A stretch of 64,000 bases of DNA from DATEKX01 sp963726785 (lineage in GTDB: Bacteria > Acidobacteriota > Blastocatellia > UBA7656): NCBI GenBank assembly GCA_963726785.1, contig CAVSDJ010000007.1:1860001-1924000 (forward strand), in the 5' to 3' direction. Position numbers and translations under genes: made by a program. Below are positions 9,437-18,256 of the stretch, piece by piece (positions within the stretch are counted from its first letter, which is position 1; each line of letters starts with the position of its first letter). Under the pieces are notes generated by a model. That model saw only the letters and a program-made list of their open reading frames with translations, was not told where the DNA came from and did not search any database.

Positions 9437-10288
9437 ATGAACTGCAAAAGTTGTGGAGCAGCCGTGAACGGCAATAATAAATTCTGCGGCGTGTGCGGGT
9501 CTTCGGTGATGGCGAATCCTCAGGCTTCCGCCGCGCGACATTGCTTGCGGTGCGGAAGTGCGCTGAAGCAGGGGAGTAAATTCTGTGTCGGTTGCGGAAA
9601 CGTCGCGGGAGAATTGCAATTTCCTCCCCCGCCGTCCGCTGTACCACCTACTTATGATTCGCCGCCGCCGACACACTTCTCGACGCCGCAGCCAGCGCCT
9701 TCCCCCTATTTTGCCTCAGCGCAGGGACCCGCTTGGGGACGACCTGCCGATGCCTTCGAGTCGGCCAATCAAGGGGCGCGGCAGATCAAGGAAGGAAGCT
9801 CAGCAGGGCAGAAAATCAGCCTCTCAGCCGCTTTGTTCGGCGCTCTGTGTTTTTTCCTGCCGTGGGTGGAAGTGAGTTGCATGGGGGTGCGGAAAACGGC
9901 AAGCGGTCTGCAACTGGCCTCGGATGCAAATTTGCCGGAGGTCTGGCTCGTATTACTGGCCATGCTGGCGGCGGTCGGCATCGTCGTGCTCCAAATCATG
10001 AGCCGCAAGGAGAGAAATCCGCTCGGCAAACTCTTAAGCCTGCTCACGATTGGCGCGGGCCTTCTACCTTTGTTGATTTGCATCTTCGAATGGACAAAGT
10101 TCTCAAACGACATTTCAAAGATGAAGGGCAGTGATTCTTACGGCTTCGGGCGAATGATAGGCAGCGCCATCGAGGGCTCGGTGAGCTACGAGTTCGGCGG
10201 TATCCTTACCATTGTCTGTGCACTGGGCTTGATCATCGGCGGATTTCTGCACCTCGCGGATGCGCGCAAATATAGAGGCAGCCCTTGA
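9437..10288 (+). CDS. Double zinc-ribbon membrane protein
   Basis: 283 residues; start set by GGAGAGG upstream. Two zinc ribbons stand at the N-terminus (CKSCGAAVNGNNKFCGVCG and CLRCGSALKQGSKFCVGCG). A Pro-rich linker follows (about 60-115), then four hydrophobic segments (ALFGALCFFLPWVEV; LVLLAMLAAVGIVVLQ; LLSLLTIGAGLLPLLIC; GILTIVCALGLIIGGFLHL). The same ribbon type begins both downstream kinases, so this protein may share a docking or sensing role with them. It follows the ABC gene by 34 bases and could be a partner of the exporter. No enzymatic motif is seen. Confidence 0.7.
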   Translation: MNCKSCGAAVNGNNKFCGVCGSSVMANPQASAARHCLRCGSALKQGSKFCVGCGNVAGELQFPPPPSAVPPTYDSPPPTHFSTPQPAPSPYFASAQGPAWGRPADAFESANQGARQIKEGSSAGQKISLSAALFGALCFFLPWVEVSCMGVRKTASGLQLASDANLPEVWLVLLAMLAAVGIVVLQIMSRKERNPLGKLLSLLTIGAGLLPLLICIFEWTKFSNDISKMKGSDSYGFGRMIGSAIEGSVSYEFGGILTIVCALGLIIGGFLHLADARKYRGSP

Positions 10289-10404
10289 TGGGTTAAGCGC
10301 CCGCTTTGATGCTGACAAAAGATTGTTTCATCTGCTTACCAATCACTTGCGGTTATATAAACGGCTCAAAGAGCCGGTGAACGAATATCAAAGGGAAAAG
10401 CAAC

Positions 10405-12525
10405 ATGGTTTGCACAACATGCGGGATGGCGATTGATAGCGACAGCCGCTTCTGCCAAAAGTGCGGCGGTCCACTCGCTGTGACCAGAGCCGTCGGCTCT
10501 GTCTCTGCGGTTCAGCCGGGACTGGCCGATAAGCGATTTGAAACGACGACCGCCGGGACGCCCGGTGTTTTTCAACCTCAACCAAAAGTCAGCGGCTACG
10601 CACTGGAGAATGAAGAGCAAACAGGAACGGTGATCGACAACAAGTATCGGCTTGAATATCTGATCGGGCGCGGCGGAATGGGCGCTGTCTATTGCGCCAC
10701 GCGATTGTTGATTGGCGATCTGGTGGCGATCAAAATATTGCGCCACGATCAGGTCTCGGATGCCGAAGCAGTCGAGCGTTTCCGTCGCGAAGCCCAGGCT
10801 GCCGCAAGACTCAAGCACCCCAACGCGGTCACGATCTATGATTTCGGCGTTTCTTCTACAGGGCTGGTCTTCCTCGTCATGGAAAAAGTAGAGGGCGAGA
10901 GCTTGCGAACCCTGATCCAGCGGCAAGGCCCATTGACTCCTTCTGCGGTCGCCGAAATTATGATCCAGGCGTGTGCGGCGCTCGATGAAGCACACCGGCA
11001 GAATATCGTGCACCGCGACTTGAAGCCCGACAATATACTTGTCCAGTTCATCACAAATGGGCTGCGTGTCAAGGTACTGGACTTCGGCATCGCCAAGATT
11101 CGCGATGTTTCGGCGACGGCGGGCAATCTCACACAGGCCGGTGCGATTATGGGAACGCCACACTATATGTCGCCTGAGCAGTGTCTGGGAGAAGAACTGG
11201 ACGGGCGTTCGGATATTTATAGCCTCGGTGTCGTTCTCCATGAAATGCTATCGGGGCAGGTTCCTTTCAACTCACCGGCATCGACCGCTGTTGTTATTCA
11301 ACACGTGACGCAGCCGCCTCCGGCCTTGCGCGCGATTAATGTCAGCATTTCCCCGGCCATTGAAGCTGTCGTGTTGCGTGCTTTGCAAAAGCGGCGTGAA
11401 GACCGTCCGCAAACGGCGAACGACTTGGCGCAGGAGTTCGCGGGCGCGGTGAACAATGGACAACCTCCCGCTTCACTTTCCAACGTCGGCCCGTACAACT
11501 CAGGAACGAAGCAACCTGTAGCCCAGAGTGTCATCAATGCGAACCCGCCCGTAGCCAATACGCCAGCTTCTAATGTAGCACCCACGATGATGTTCCAAAC
11601 GCCCAACTGGGTGAGCCGCTCAACCCCGCAGGTTCCGCCATTATCATCCCAGGCAGTCCTACCTACCACATCGAAAACCAGCCGCAAACCGTTGCTGTTT
11701 GCGGCTGGTTTCCTTTCCGTAGTAATCGCTGCCGGGCTGTGGTTGTGGCTCGGACACAAATCTTCTACCGGCACAGGCCAGAGCACCAAGGAGTCATCAG
11801 AGGTTACCGTTGCTCCTCCGGGCATGGTCTATGTCAGTGGCGGGGAGTTCTTGATGGGCAGCGATGACGGGCCGCTGTCGGAGCGCCCTCAGCATAAGGT
11901 ATCGGTAGAGTCTTTCTACATATATCAGAACGAAGTGACTTGCGCGGAGTATCAGAAATTTATTCTTGCCACGGGCCATCCCGCGCCATCCTCCTGGACG
12001 AATTCGCAATTTCCTGCGGGCACAGCGCAGCAACCAGTTACGGGAGTCTCCTGGGACGATGCGAATGCCTATGCCAGATGGGCAGGCAAACGGCTGCCGA
12101 CGGAAGAGGAATGGGAGATGGCGGCGCGCGGTAAAGATGGCCGCCGCTACCCGTGGGGGAATGAGTGGAAAGAAGGCATGGCAAACCTCGACACCTCGGC
12201 CATTGGCCATCCGTCAGATGTTGGCGCGCATTCATCAGGCAAATCGCCCTCCGGCGCATTTGATATGGCAGGCAATGTTTGGGAGTGGACGGCGAGCCGG
12301 TATGAGCCTTATCCCGGTGGGCAAGTAATGGATCAAAAGCCCGGAGACCTCAAAGTCATTCGCGGCGGTTGCTACAAAAGCACGAAGGATCAGGCGACGA
12401 CTACCATTCGAATCGGATGGCCAGCCCGGCCTTTAGATGAAAAGACGAATTATGAACAGACGGGCTTCAGGTGCGCTAAGGATGCACCGACCCTTGATGC
12501 GAGCGCGTCCGTAAAAGAACCGTAA
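10405..12525 (+). CDS. Ser/Thr protein kinase with zinc ribbon and SUMF1 domain
   Basis: 706 residues. Zinc ribbon at 3-20 (CTTCG, CQKCG). Protein kinase domain at about 80-345, with glycine loop GRGGMGAVY, Lys110, HRD 203-205, DFG 226-228 and APE-equivalent SPEQC, so it looks active. A Ser/Pro/Thr-rich linker, one membrane helix (about 432-450), then an FGE-sulfatase/SUMF1-type domain from about 475 (GMVYVSGGEFLMGSDDG ... GNVWEWTASRYEPYP ... IRGGCYKS). The kinase faces the cytoplasm and the SUMF1 domain the periplasm, giving a receptor-like layout. Likely targets include the FHA exporter nearby. The kinase core closely matches the kinase at 13.6 kb. Confidence 0.88.
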   Translation: MVCTTCGMAIDSDSRFCQKCGGPLAVTRAVGSVSAVQPGLADKRFETTTAGTPGVFQPQPKVSGYALENEEQTGTVIDNKYRLEYLIGRGGMGAVYCATRLLIGDLVAIKILRHDQVSDAEAVERFRREAQAAARLKHPNAVTIYDFGVSSTGLVFLVMEKVEGESLRTLIQRQGPLTPSAVAEIMIQACAALDEAHRQNIVHRDLKPDNILVQFITNGLRVKVLDFGIAKIRDVSATAGNLTQAGAIMGTPHYMSPEQCLGEELDGRSDIYSLGVVLHEMLSGQVPFNSPASTAVVIQHVTQPPPALRAINVSISPAIEAVVLRALQKRREDRPQTANDLAQEFAGAVNNGQPPASLSNVGPYNSGTKQPVAQSVINANPPVANTPASNVAPTMMFQTPNWVSRSTPQVPPLSSQAVLPTTSKTSRKPLLFAAGFLSVVIAAGLWLWLGHKSSTGTGQSTKESSEVTVAPPGMVYVSGGEFLMGSDDGPLSERPQHKVSVESFYIYQNEVTCAEYQKFILATGHPAPSSWTNSQFPAGTAQQPVTGVSWDDANAYARWAGKRLPTEEEWEMAARGKDGRRYPWGNEWKEGMANLDTSAIGHPSDVGAHSSGKSPSGAFDMAGNVWEWTASRYEPYPGGQVMDQKPGDLKVIRGGCYKSTKDQATTTIRIGWPARPLDEKTNYEQTGFRCAKDAPTLDASASVKEP

Positions 12526-12564
12526 TGGCGTTCGGTATCTGAGGCGGATTCAAAAAGGAGACCT

Positions 12565-13584
12565 ATGAAAAAACTAAAGTATGGGTTATTGATCACCCTG
12601 GCTTTGCTGGTCTTTCAGTCAACCGGATATGGATTTCAGGGTGGCGGCGGAGAGGAAATAAACAAAACCCCAGGCCCAACTAAAGGACCGAACAAGCCGG
12701 GACTGGGAAAATCCGGGCCGAAAAACCCCACCGTTTTACAGCCGTCTCGGGGTCCCGCAGGCAGTTCGCCCGGCGCACCGCCTGCGCCCGCGCTAGCTGA
12801 AGCGATCATTAATACAAGTTTGTCAGATTGCATAATTATGTTGGATGGGGACACGAAAGGTCGGACAAATGGTTCCGGTGTGTTCAAGCTGATCGCCGTG
12901 CGACCCGGCTCGCATGTCATCACGGTTCGCCGCAACGGGTATCGCGATCAACAGCGTAACGTTGAGTTATATGGCGGACGCAGCGAAACCATCAGCTTCA
13001 CGTTGAGCCGGATATTGACTGTGCCGGAATTGGTGACCAATGCCGAGGAGGCGTATCGTAATGCGCGCTACGATGAAGTCATCGCATCCTGCCGCGAGGC
13101 GCTGGCCTCACAACCTGATAACCCGCGAGCCAATCTGCTGTTCGGCCAGGCTTCTTACATGACCGGGCAGGCCGATAGCGCCACTCCCTTGTGGAAGGCT
13201 CTCTCGCTTGGCGAAGCCGTCACGCTGCCGATCAAGCATCATCATGGAAACGTAGGAGGCCTCCTGACAGGGAAATTTGATGACCTGTGTTCAGGAAATC
13301 TAATTCTGCGAAAAGGATTGATCGAGTTTCAATCAAAAGAAAAAAGTGACGAAAATTTCAGCGTGCAGATCAACAAGATCATCGAGGTGAAAAACGAAAT
13401 TCGTAAGGGCGGTCGCCTTTCCCTGAAGGTGAAGATTCCTAAAGGGAATAAGGAGACGGATAAAACTTACAATTTTCATGCGCTGGCCGCCCTCGTCTTT
13501 CGGCCCAACGTTGTTTGCGTGGAGCCATCCTGCGGCGTGACCGTTGACACGCTCTATACCCTTTTGCAGAAGCTTAAACAGTGA
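12565..13584 (+). CDS. Secreted PEGA-domain protein
   Basis: 339 residues with a signal peptide (LLITLALLVFQSTGYGFQ). A Gly/Pro-rich segment spans about 28-75. A PEGA-type beta-sandwich follows at about 85-155 (GVFKLIAVRPGSHVITVRR), then a short TPR-like helical region and a C-terminal domain with FHALAALVFRPN. The start follows AAGGAG. PEGA domains are common on surface or periplasmic proteins in bacteria rich in Ser/Thr kinases. It lies between two kinase genes with short spacings, so it is probably co-expressed with them. Its binding partner is unknown. Confidence 0.72.
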   Translation: MKKLKYGLLITLALLVFQSTGYGFQGGGGEEINKTPGPTKGPNKPGLGKSGPKNPTVLQPSRGPAGSSPGAPPAPALAEAIINTSLSDCIIMLDGDTKGRTNGSGVFKLIAVRPGSHVITVRRNGYRDQQRNVELYGGRSETISFTLSRILTVPELVTNAEEAYRNARYDEVIASCREALASQPDNPRANLLFGQASYMTGQADSATPLWKALSLGEAVTLPIKHHHGNVGGLLTGKFDDLCSGNLILRKGLIEFQSKEKSDENFSVQINKIIEVKNEIRKGGRLSLKVKIPKGNKETDKTYNFHALAALVFRPNVVCVEPSCGVTVDTLYTLLQKLKQ

Positions 13585-13647
13585 CCCGCAGGCGCAAGGG
13601 GGTTGAGCGATTATCGCTGCCGATAATCGAGAATTGGAGGACTGAAA

Positions 13648-15687
13648 ATGAAATGCTCAACATGCGGGAGTTTAGTCGCCGATCAGGTTCAATTCTGCAC
13701 CCAATGCGGCGCGCCGTTGTCGGCGGCGCAGCGAGCAGCGGCTGGGGCCGCAGGCTTGGGCTCGCCTGGTGCCAGCGCCGCCAACGGTGCTGACCGCGAC
13801 CCGCTCATCGGCCAGACCCTCGACGGCAAGTACCGCCTTGATGCGTTGCTCGGGCAAGGCGGTATGGGCAGAGTCTACCGCGCCTCGCGGCCTTTAATCG
13901 GCGATACGGTCGCGCTGAAAATTCTCAGCCCCGAACAGATCGCCGATAATCATGCGGTCGAACGATTTCGGCGTGAGGCTCAAGCCGCGGCCCGCTTGAA
14001 GCATCCGAATGCCGTCAACATTTATGATTTCGGCGTGTCTGAAGCAGGGCTTGTCTATCTGGTCATGGAGATGGTCGAAGGCCAGAGCCTTCGCGCCCTA
14101 ATCAAGCAACAAGGGCCGCTGACGCCGAACGCCGCCGCCGAAATATTCAAGCAGGTGTGCTCGGCTCTCGACGAGGCTCACAAACAACAGATTATTCATC
14201 GTGACATCAAACCCGACAACATCATTGTCGAAGCTAATGCGACTGGACTGAGAGTTAAGGTACTGGACTTTGGCATCGCCAAGCTCCGCGACCTGGCCCC
14301 GTCCGCGACGAACCTTACACAAATGGGAAGCATCGTTGGCACGCCGCATTATATGTCACCCGAGCAATGCCTGGGCGAAGAATTGGATCACCGCTCGGAC
14401 ATCTATAGCCTGGGGGTCGTTCTTTATGAATCCTTAACCGGCATCCTGCCCTTTAACTCGCCAACCTCGTCGGCGGTCGTCGTGCAACAAGTGACGCAGC
14501 AGCCGCCGCCCTTACGCTCAATCAATCTGAGCCTTTCGCCAGCGGTTGAAGCGGTGGCTTTGCACGCCTTGCAAAAACGGCGCGAAGATCGTCCGCAAAC
14601 GGCAGGCAATCTGGCGCAAGAGTTGATCTCCGCCGCGCAAGGATTAAGCTATGCGGCATCAGGCCCGGTCACGGGAATCACGGCTAGCGGCATCCCAACA
14701 CCTGGTAGCGGCGGGTTTGCGCCTACCATGCAGATGAACGTCTCGGCGATTCCGAGCGGCTCAATGACCCCGCTGAGCACTTCTTTCCCAAGCGGCGCGC
14801 AGGCGAGCCAATGGCCCGCTGCTTCCGAAGCGCCGACCTCATCAAAGGGCAAGCGCATGGCCCTCATCATCGGCATTGCCGCCGCTGCGATCATAGCCGT
14901 CGCGGTGGTCGTTTTCCTCAACCTATCTTCAACGAAAAAATCGATACTGGCTGAGATCAAAAAAGGCAACTTGGTGAAGCCGCAAGGCAGCAGCGCCTAC
15001 GACCTCTACTTCAACAATAAAAACAGCATCAAGGACAGCGACAAGATTGAAATATCGAACGAAGCCATCCCAGCGTTAGAAAAAAGAGGCGAGGAGATTG
15101 TTGCCCAGCTCAAGCAGGATGCGAATGAAACGGAATCCGAATGGGATGAGGCCAACCGAATCTATACCTGGTTGAATGACCTGAAACCTAAGCCCATGTA
15201 TGAAGCACGCCGGTACTTTGCCCAAGGCAGTCTCGTATTCCTAAAAGAGGACTATACGAAAGCCCTATCAAATTATCAGCGTTCGGTCGATCTGGATTCG
15301 TCGTGGGCGCTATCGCTGAACCGCCTGGGGAGAACCTACCTCAGATTGAAGGACAAAGACAGAGCCAGACAATTCTACGAACAGGCGACGGCTGCCGAGC
15401 CGAGTTGGATCAACCCCTGGATCAATCTCGGCTATTTATGCTGGGATATGAATGATTACTCAGCCTCTGAAAACGCGATGCAGCAAGCCTTGCAAATCGA
15501 TCCGGCTAAAGCTTCCGCCCATTATCTACTAGCGCAGGCTTACGAAAGAAGAATGCAGTTTTGCGATGCCATCCAGCATTATCAGCTAGCCATCGAGAAT
15601 GCCTACAACACCCCTTCGGTCGGCTTCAAGGTCGATGTGGCAAAAAGCAGGCTTGAGAAGATCAGATGGCGCTGTATAGGAGATTGA
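13648..15687 (+). CDS. Ser/Thr protein kinase with zinc ribbon and TPR domain
   Basis: 679 residues. Zinc ribbon at 3-20 (CSTCG, CTQCG). Kinase domain at about 61-325 with GQGGMGRVY, Lys91, HRD 184-186 and DFG 207-209, so catalytic residues are intact. One membrane helix (about 406-426, IIGIAAAAIIAVAVVVF) is followed by an extracytoplasmic TPR region (about 510-670; units such as DYTKALSNYQRSVDLDSSWA). The ribosome site is TTGGAGG. It is a close paralogue of the SUMF1 kinase over ribbon and kinase, differing in the sensor half. The stop precedes the next start by only 5 bases, so translation is probably coupled. Confidence 0.88.
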   Translation: MKCSTCGSLVADQVQFCTQCGAPLSAAQRAAAGAAGLGSPGASAANGADRDPLIGQTLDGKYRLDALLGQGGMGRVYRASRPLIGDTVALKILSPEQIADNHAVERFRREAQAAARLKHPNAVNIYDFGVSEAGLVYLVMEMVEGQSLRALIKQQGPLTPNAAAEIFKQVCSALDEAHKQQIIHRDIKPDNIIVEANATGLRVKVLDFGIAKLRDLAPSATNLTQMGSIVGTPHYMSPEQCLGEELDHRSDIYSLGVVLYESLTGILPFNSPTSSAVVVQQVTQQPPPLRSINLSLSPAVEAVALHALQKRREDRPQTAGNLAQELISAAQGLSYAASGPVTGITASGIPTPGSGGFAPTMQMNVSAIPSGSMTPLSTSFPSGAQASQWPAASEAPTSSKGKRMALIIGIAAAAIIAVAVVVFLNLSSTKKSILAEIKKGNLVKPQGSSAYDLYFNNKNSIKDSDKIEISNEAIPALEKRGEEIVAQLKQDANETESEWDEANRIYTWLNDLKPKPMYEARRYFAQGSLVFLKEDYTKALSNYQRSVDLDSSWALSLNRLGRTYLRLKDKDRARQFYEQATAAEPSWINPWINLGYLCWDMNDYSASENAMQQALQIDPAKASAHYLLAQAYERRMQFCDAIQHYQLAIENAYNTPSVGFKVDVAKSRLEKIRWRCIGD

Positions 15688-15692
15688 TTTCA

Positions 15693-17348
15693 ATGAGCAT
15701 GAAGCGTTGGTTAATGATACTGCTGCCTGTTGTCGTATTGTTGGCCGGAACCTATGCGGCATGGCTGGCCTTTGCCCCATACCGCGACCTGGATCTATTG
15801 ATCGTCAACGGGACGGTGGTGGATGGGGCGGGGGGAGAGCCTTACATCGGCGATATCGGAATTCGCAATGAAAAAATTGTCGGGATCAGCCGCTGGCGGT
15901 TCTACTTTTCCAAACCGAAGGTGAAGATCGATGCAATGCGAAGAATCGTCTCGCCGGGCTTCATTGATGTGCACACGCATGTCGAGCCGAACATTCCCAA
16001 TTCAGGGGTGTTCATGCCAGCGAACTTTCTGCGCCAGGGCGTAACGACTCTGATCACCGGAAACTGCGGCAGGTCACTGGTTAATGTCGGCGAGTTCTTC
16101 AAGAGACTTGAGAAGAATGGAACCTGCATCAACGTCGCAACGCTCATTGGCCACAATAGTGTGCGACGGGCAGTCATGGGAAATGCCTCGCGTCCGCCGA
16201 CTTCTGAAGAGATGCGCCAGATGGTCAGGCTGGTTGACCGGGCGATGAGTGATGGAGCGTTGGGGTTATCCACAGGGCTGGCGTATGTTCCGGGAAGGTT
16301 CGCCAGTCGAGCAGAGGTCATTGAACTCAACAAGGCGGTTGCCGAGTACGGAGGAATCTACGCCTCGCACATCCGTGATGAAGCGCGCGGTGGTGTGGAA
16401 GCCATTGCCGAGGCGCTTGAGATTGGCAAAGCGGGGGGAACGGCGACTCAAATTTCTCATTTCAAATGCTCAGGCCCTTTGCAATGGAATACGGCAGCGG
16501 AGCGATTGCGTTTAGTGGAGAGGGCGCAAGCGATTGGCCAGAATGTCCATATAGATCTTTACCCTTATGATCATTCCAGCACGACAACCGACGTTTTGCT
16601 TCCCGACTGGGCAGTGGGAGACGAACGACGCGGGTTACGAGAAGTCGCTGCGAATCAAGAGACACGGCGGCGGCTTCACTTTGATATTCTCAAAAAGCTC
16701 CAACTCGACGGGTGGAGAGACCTAACGCATATCACATTAGCCGCAGGCAAAACCGAGTGGATTGGGAAGACGCTTGCGGAAGTTCCCACACCGACCTCCG
16801 ACCTGGGGCAACAGATCGAGAATCTGATTGAGGTCTCCTTGCGCGGCGGGGCGCAGGCCATCTATGGCGATATGAACGAGGCGGATGTCGAGCGAATCAT
16901 CACCGCATCATACGGCGTGTTTGGCAGTGACAGCGCTGTTCGCGATCCCGGCGCTGCGTATAAACCGCATCCTCGCGGATGTGGCACGTTCCCACGCATC
17001 TTTCGAGTGTATGTGAAAGAGAAAAAGCTTCTGACCGTCTCTCAGGCTGTTCAAAAAGCGACCGGGAAAGCCGCCGAGATTTTCGGGTTACAAGATCGTG
17101 GTTTTCTCCGCGAAGGCGCATGGGCAGACATCGTCATTTTCGACCCCGATCAGATTGCCGACACCGCCGACTACGAACGCCCGTTTGATGAGCCTTCTGG
17201 GATCGATTATGTGGTGGTCAACGGCGTCATCACCGTTGACCATGGGAGCCTTACATCGGCCACACCAGGCCCCGGCATGGCTGTGCGCCACAACGAGTCT
17301 CTGGGCGCGTTTGCATACGCTTCCGAGGTTCGTCAAAAGGGGAATTGA
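15693..17348 (+). CDS. Membrane-anchored D-aminoacylase / amidohydrolase
   Basis: 551 residues. An N-terminal membrane anchor (WLMILLPVVVLLAGTYAAWL) precedes an amidohydrolase-superfamily barrel. Metal-site signatures are visible: DVHTHVE near 95, YASHIRDE, QISHFKCSG, and the C-terminal block (HPRGCGTFPRIFRVY, GAWADIVIFDPD) typical of N-acyl-D-amino-acid deacylases. Such enzymes hydrolyse N-acyl-D-amino acids, which could come from peptidoglycan. Start: the ATG 9 bases after TAGGAGA; an ATG at 15666 inside the kinase gene is less likely. The exact substrate cannot be read from sequence, and dihydroorotase- or dipeptidase-like activity is possible. Confidence 0.8.
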   Translation: MSMKRWLMILLPVVVLLAGTYAAWLAFAPYRDLDLLIVNGTVVDGAGGEPYIGDIGIRNEKIVGISRWRFYFSKPKVKIDAMRRIVSPGFIDVHTHVEPNIPNSGVFMPANFLRQGVTTLITGNCGRSLVNVGEFFKRLEKNGTCINVATLIGHNSVRRAVMGNASRPPTSEEMRQMVRLVDRAMSDGALGLSTGLAYVPGRFASRAEVIELNKAVAEYGGIYASHIRDEARGGVEAIAEALEIGKAGGTATQISHFKCSGPLQWNTAAERLRLVERAQAIGQNVHIDLYPYDHSSTTTDVLLPDWAVGDERRGLREVAANQETRRRLHFDILKKLQLDGWRDLTHITLAAGKTEWIGKTLAEVPTPTSDLGQQIENLIEVSLRGGAQAIYGDMNEADVERIITASYGVFGSDSAVRDPGAAYKPHPRGCGTFPRIFRVYVKEKKLLTVSQAVQKATGKAAEIFGLQDRGFLREGAWADIVIFDPDQIADTADYERPFDEPSGIDYVVVNGVITVDHGSLTSATPGPGMAVRHNESLGAFAYASEVRQKGN

Positions 17349-17350
17349 AA

Positions 17351-17887
17351 ATGAGGACCTTTAGCATTTGCGCTGGTATTGCTGCTGGCTGTTTGTTGCT
17401 TTCCGCCTGTTCTTCCACCACTAGTTCCTCGCCCTCTAGCGCGACGGCTTCCGTCACATCGTCAGCGACAAACTCGACAGCAAGCCGCCCGGCTGAAACT
17501 CTGCGGCTTTCAGTTGAGAAAGTTCAGGCGGCGGTAAACAAGGCTTTGGATTGGACATACAAAGGAGGCCGCGCCACAGTACTTGGCATTCGGGAACTCC
17601 CGCAAGAGAACGCGGCCAGAGCTGATGTTCGGTTTGATGATTTTCAGTTTAACGCAGATTCATATGGGATGCCTGTGGATAAAAACAAAAAGACACCTGC
17701 TGAACCGGACATACGTGATCCCAAATACTACGAGAAGATGTACCAGAATCGGGCCGGACAGATTCACGTCGAAAGGTATTCGGGGCAAGGCACGGCCACA
17801 CTTACAAAATACAACGATGGCAGGTGGGTGCTTACCGGAGTTCAATTTGGCACGAACGGCACCAAGGCCAATATCGAAATTCGGTAG
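17351..17887 (+). CDS. Lipoprotein of unknown function
   Basis: 178 residues with a clear lipoprotein signal: hydrophobic stretch GIAAGCLLLSAC, with Cys20 as the lipidated residue, followed by a Ser/Thr-rich tether. The mature domain holds no motif I recognise. It should be anchored in the membrane facing the periplasm. The ATG lies 2 bases after the aminoacylase stop, so the two genes are tightly coupled and may act together at the envelope. Confidence 0.72.
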   Translation: MRTFSICAGIAAGCLLLSACSSTTSSSPSSATASVTSSATNSTASRPAETLRLSVEKVQAAVNKALDWTYKGGRATVLGIRELPQENAARADVRFDDFQFNADSYGMPVDKNKKTPAEPDIRDPKYYEKMYQNRAGQIHVERYSGQGTATLTKYNDGRWVLTGVQFGTNGTKANIEIR

Positions 17888-17938
17888 TGAACCTGAAACA
17901 CTCTGAGAGTTAGAAACACCATAAGCAAAGGAGAAGAT

Positions 17939-18256
17939 ATGCGACACACATTGTCTTTTGTCCTATCAATGACACTGCTGTTTACAGTTAGTGCTTTCGG
18001 GCAAACAAGCAGTGTTACAAAGCCAAATTTGGGGTCTGGCACAGTCACAGGCGTTATTAAGCCCAGCAGAGCTTGTGCAGGAGGCGGGAGCGTCATTTGC
18101 GTAGGCGTGGGCAACTACGTTTTGCAATTGGATACAGAGTCTCCTCGCCAGGGTATTATTGTCGGAGGGAACCTTTCATCACTAACTCCCGGAATAAGAG
18201 TAAGCGTCACCTATCAAGGTCTAAGCAACAGCGAAAAACCGAAGTTTAAAATCTGA
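17939..18256 (+). CDS. Small secreted protein
   Basis: 105 residues with a signal peptide (LSFVLSMTLLFTVSAFG, cleavage probably after FGQ). The mature part of about 80 residues is beta-rich, with two Cys (RACAGGGSVICVG) that could form a disulfide. The ribosome site is AAAGGAGA. It is the last gene of the plus-strand cluster and overlaps the convergent CHAT gene by 11 bases. I recognise no family. Confidence 0.6.
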   Translation: MRHTLSFVLSMTLLFTVSAFGQTSSVTKPNLGSGTVTGVIKPSRACAGGGSVICVGVGNYVLQLDTESPRQGIIVGGNLSSLTPGIRVSVTYQGLSNSEKPKFKI

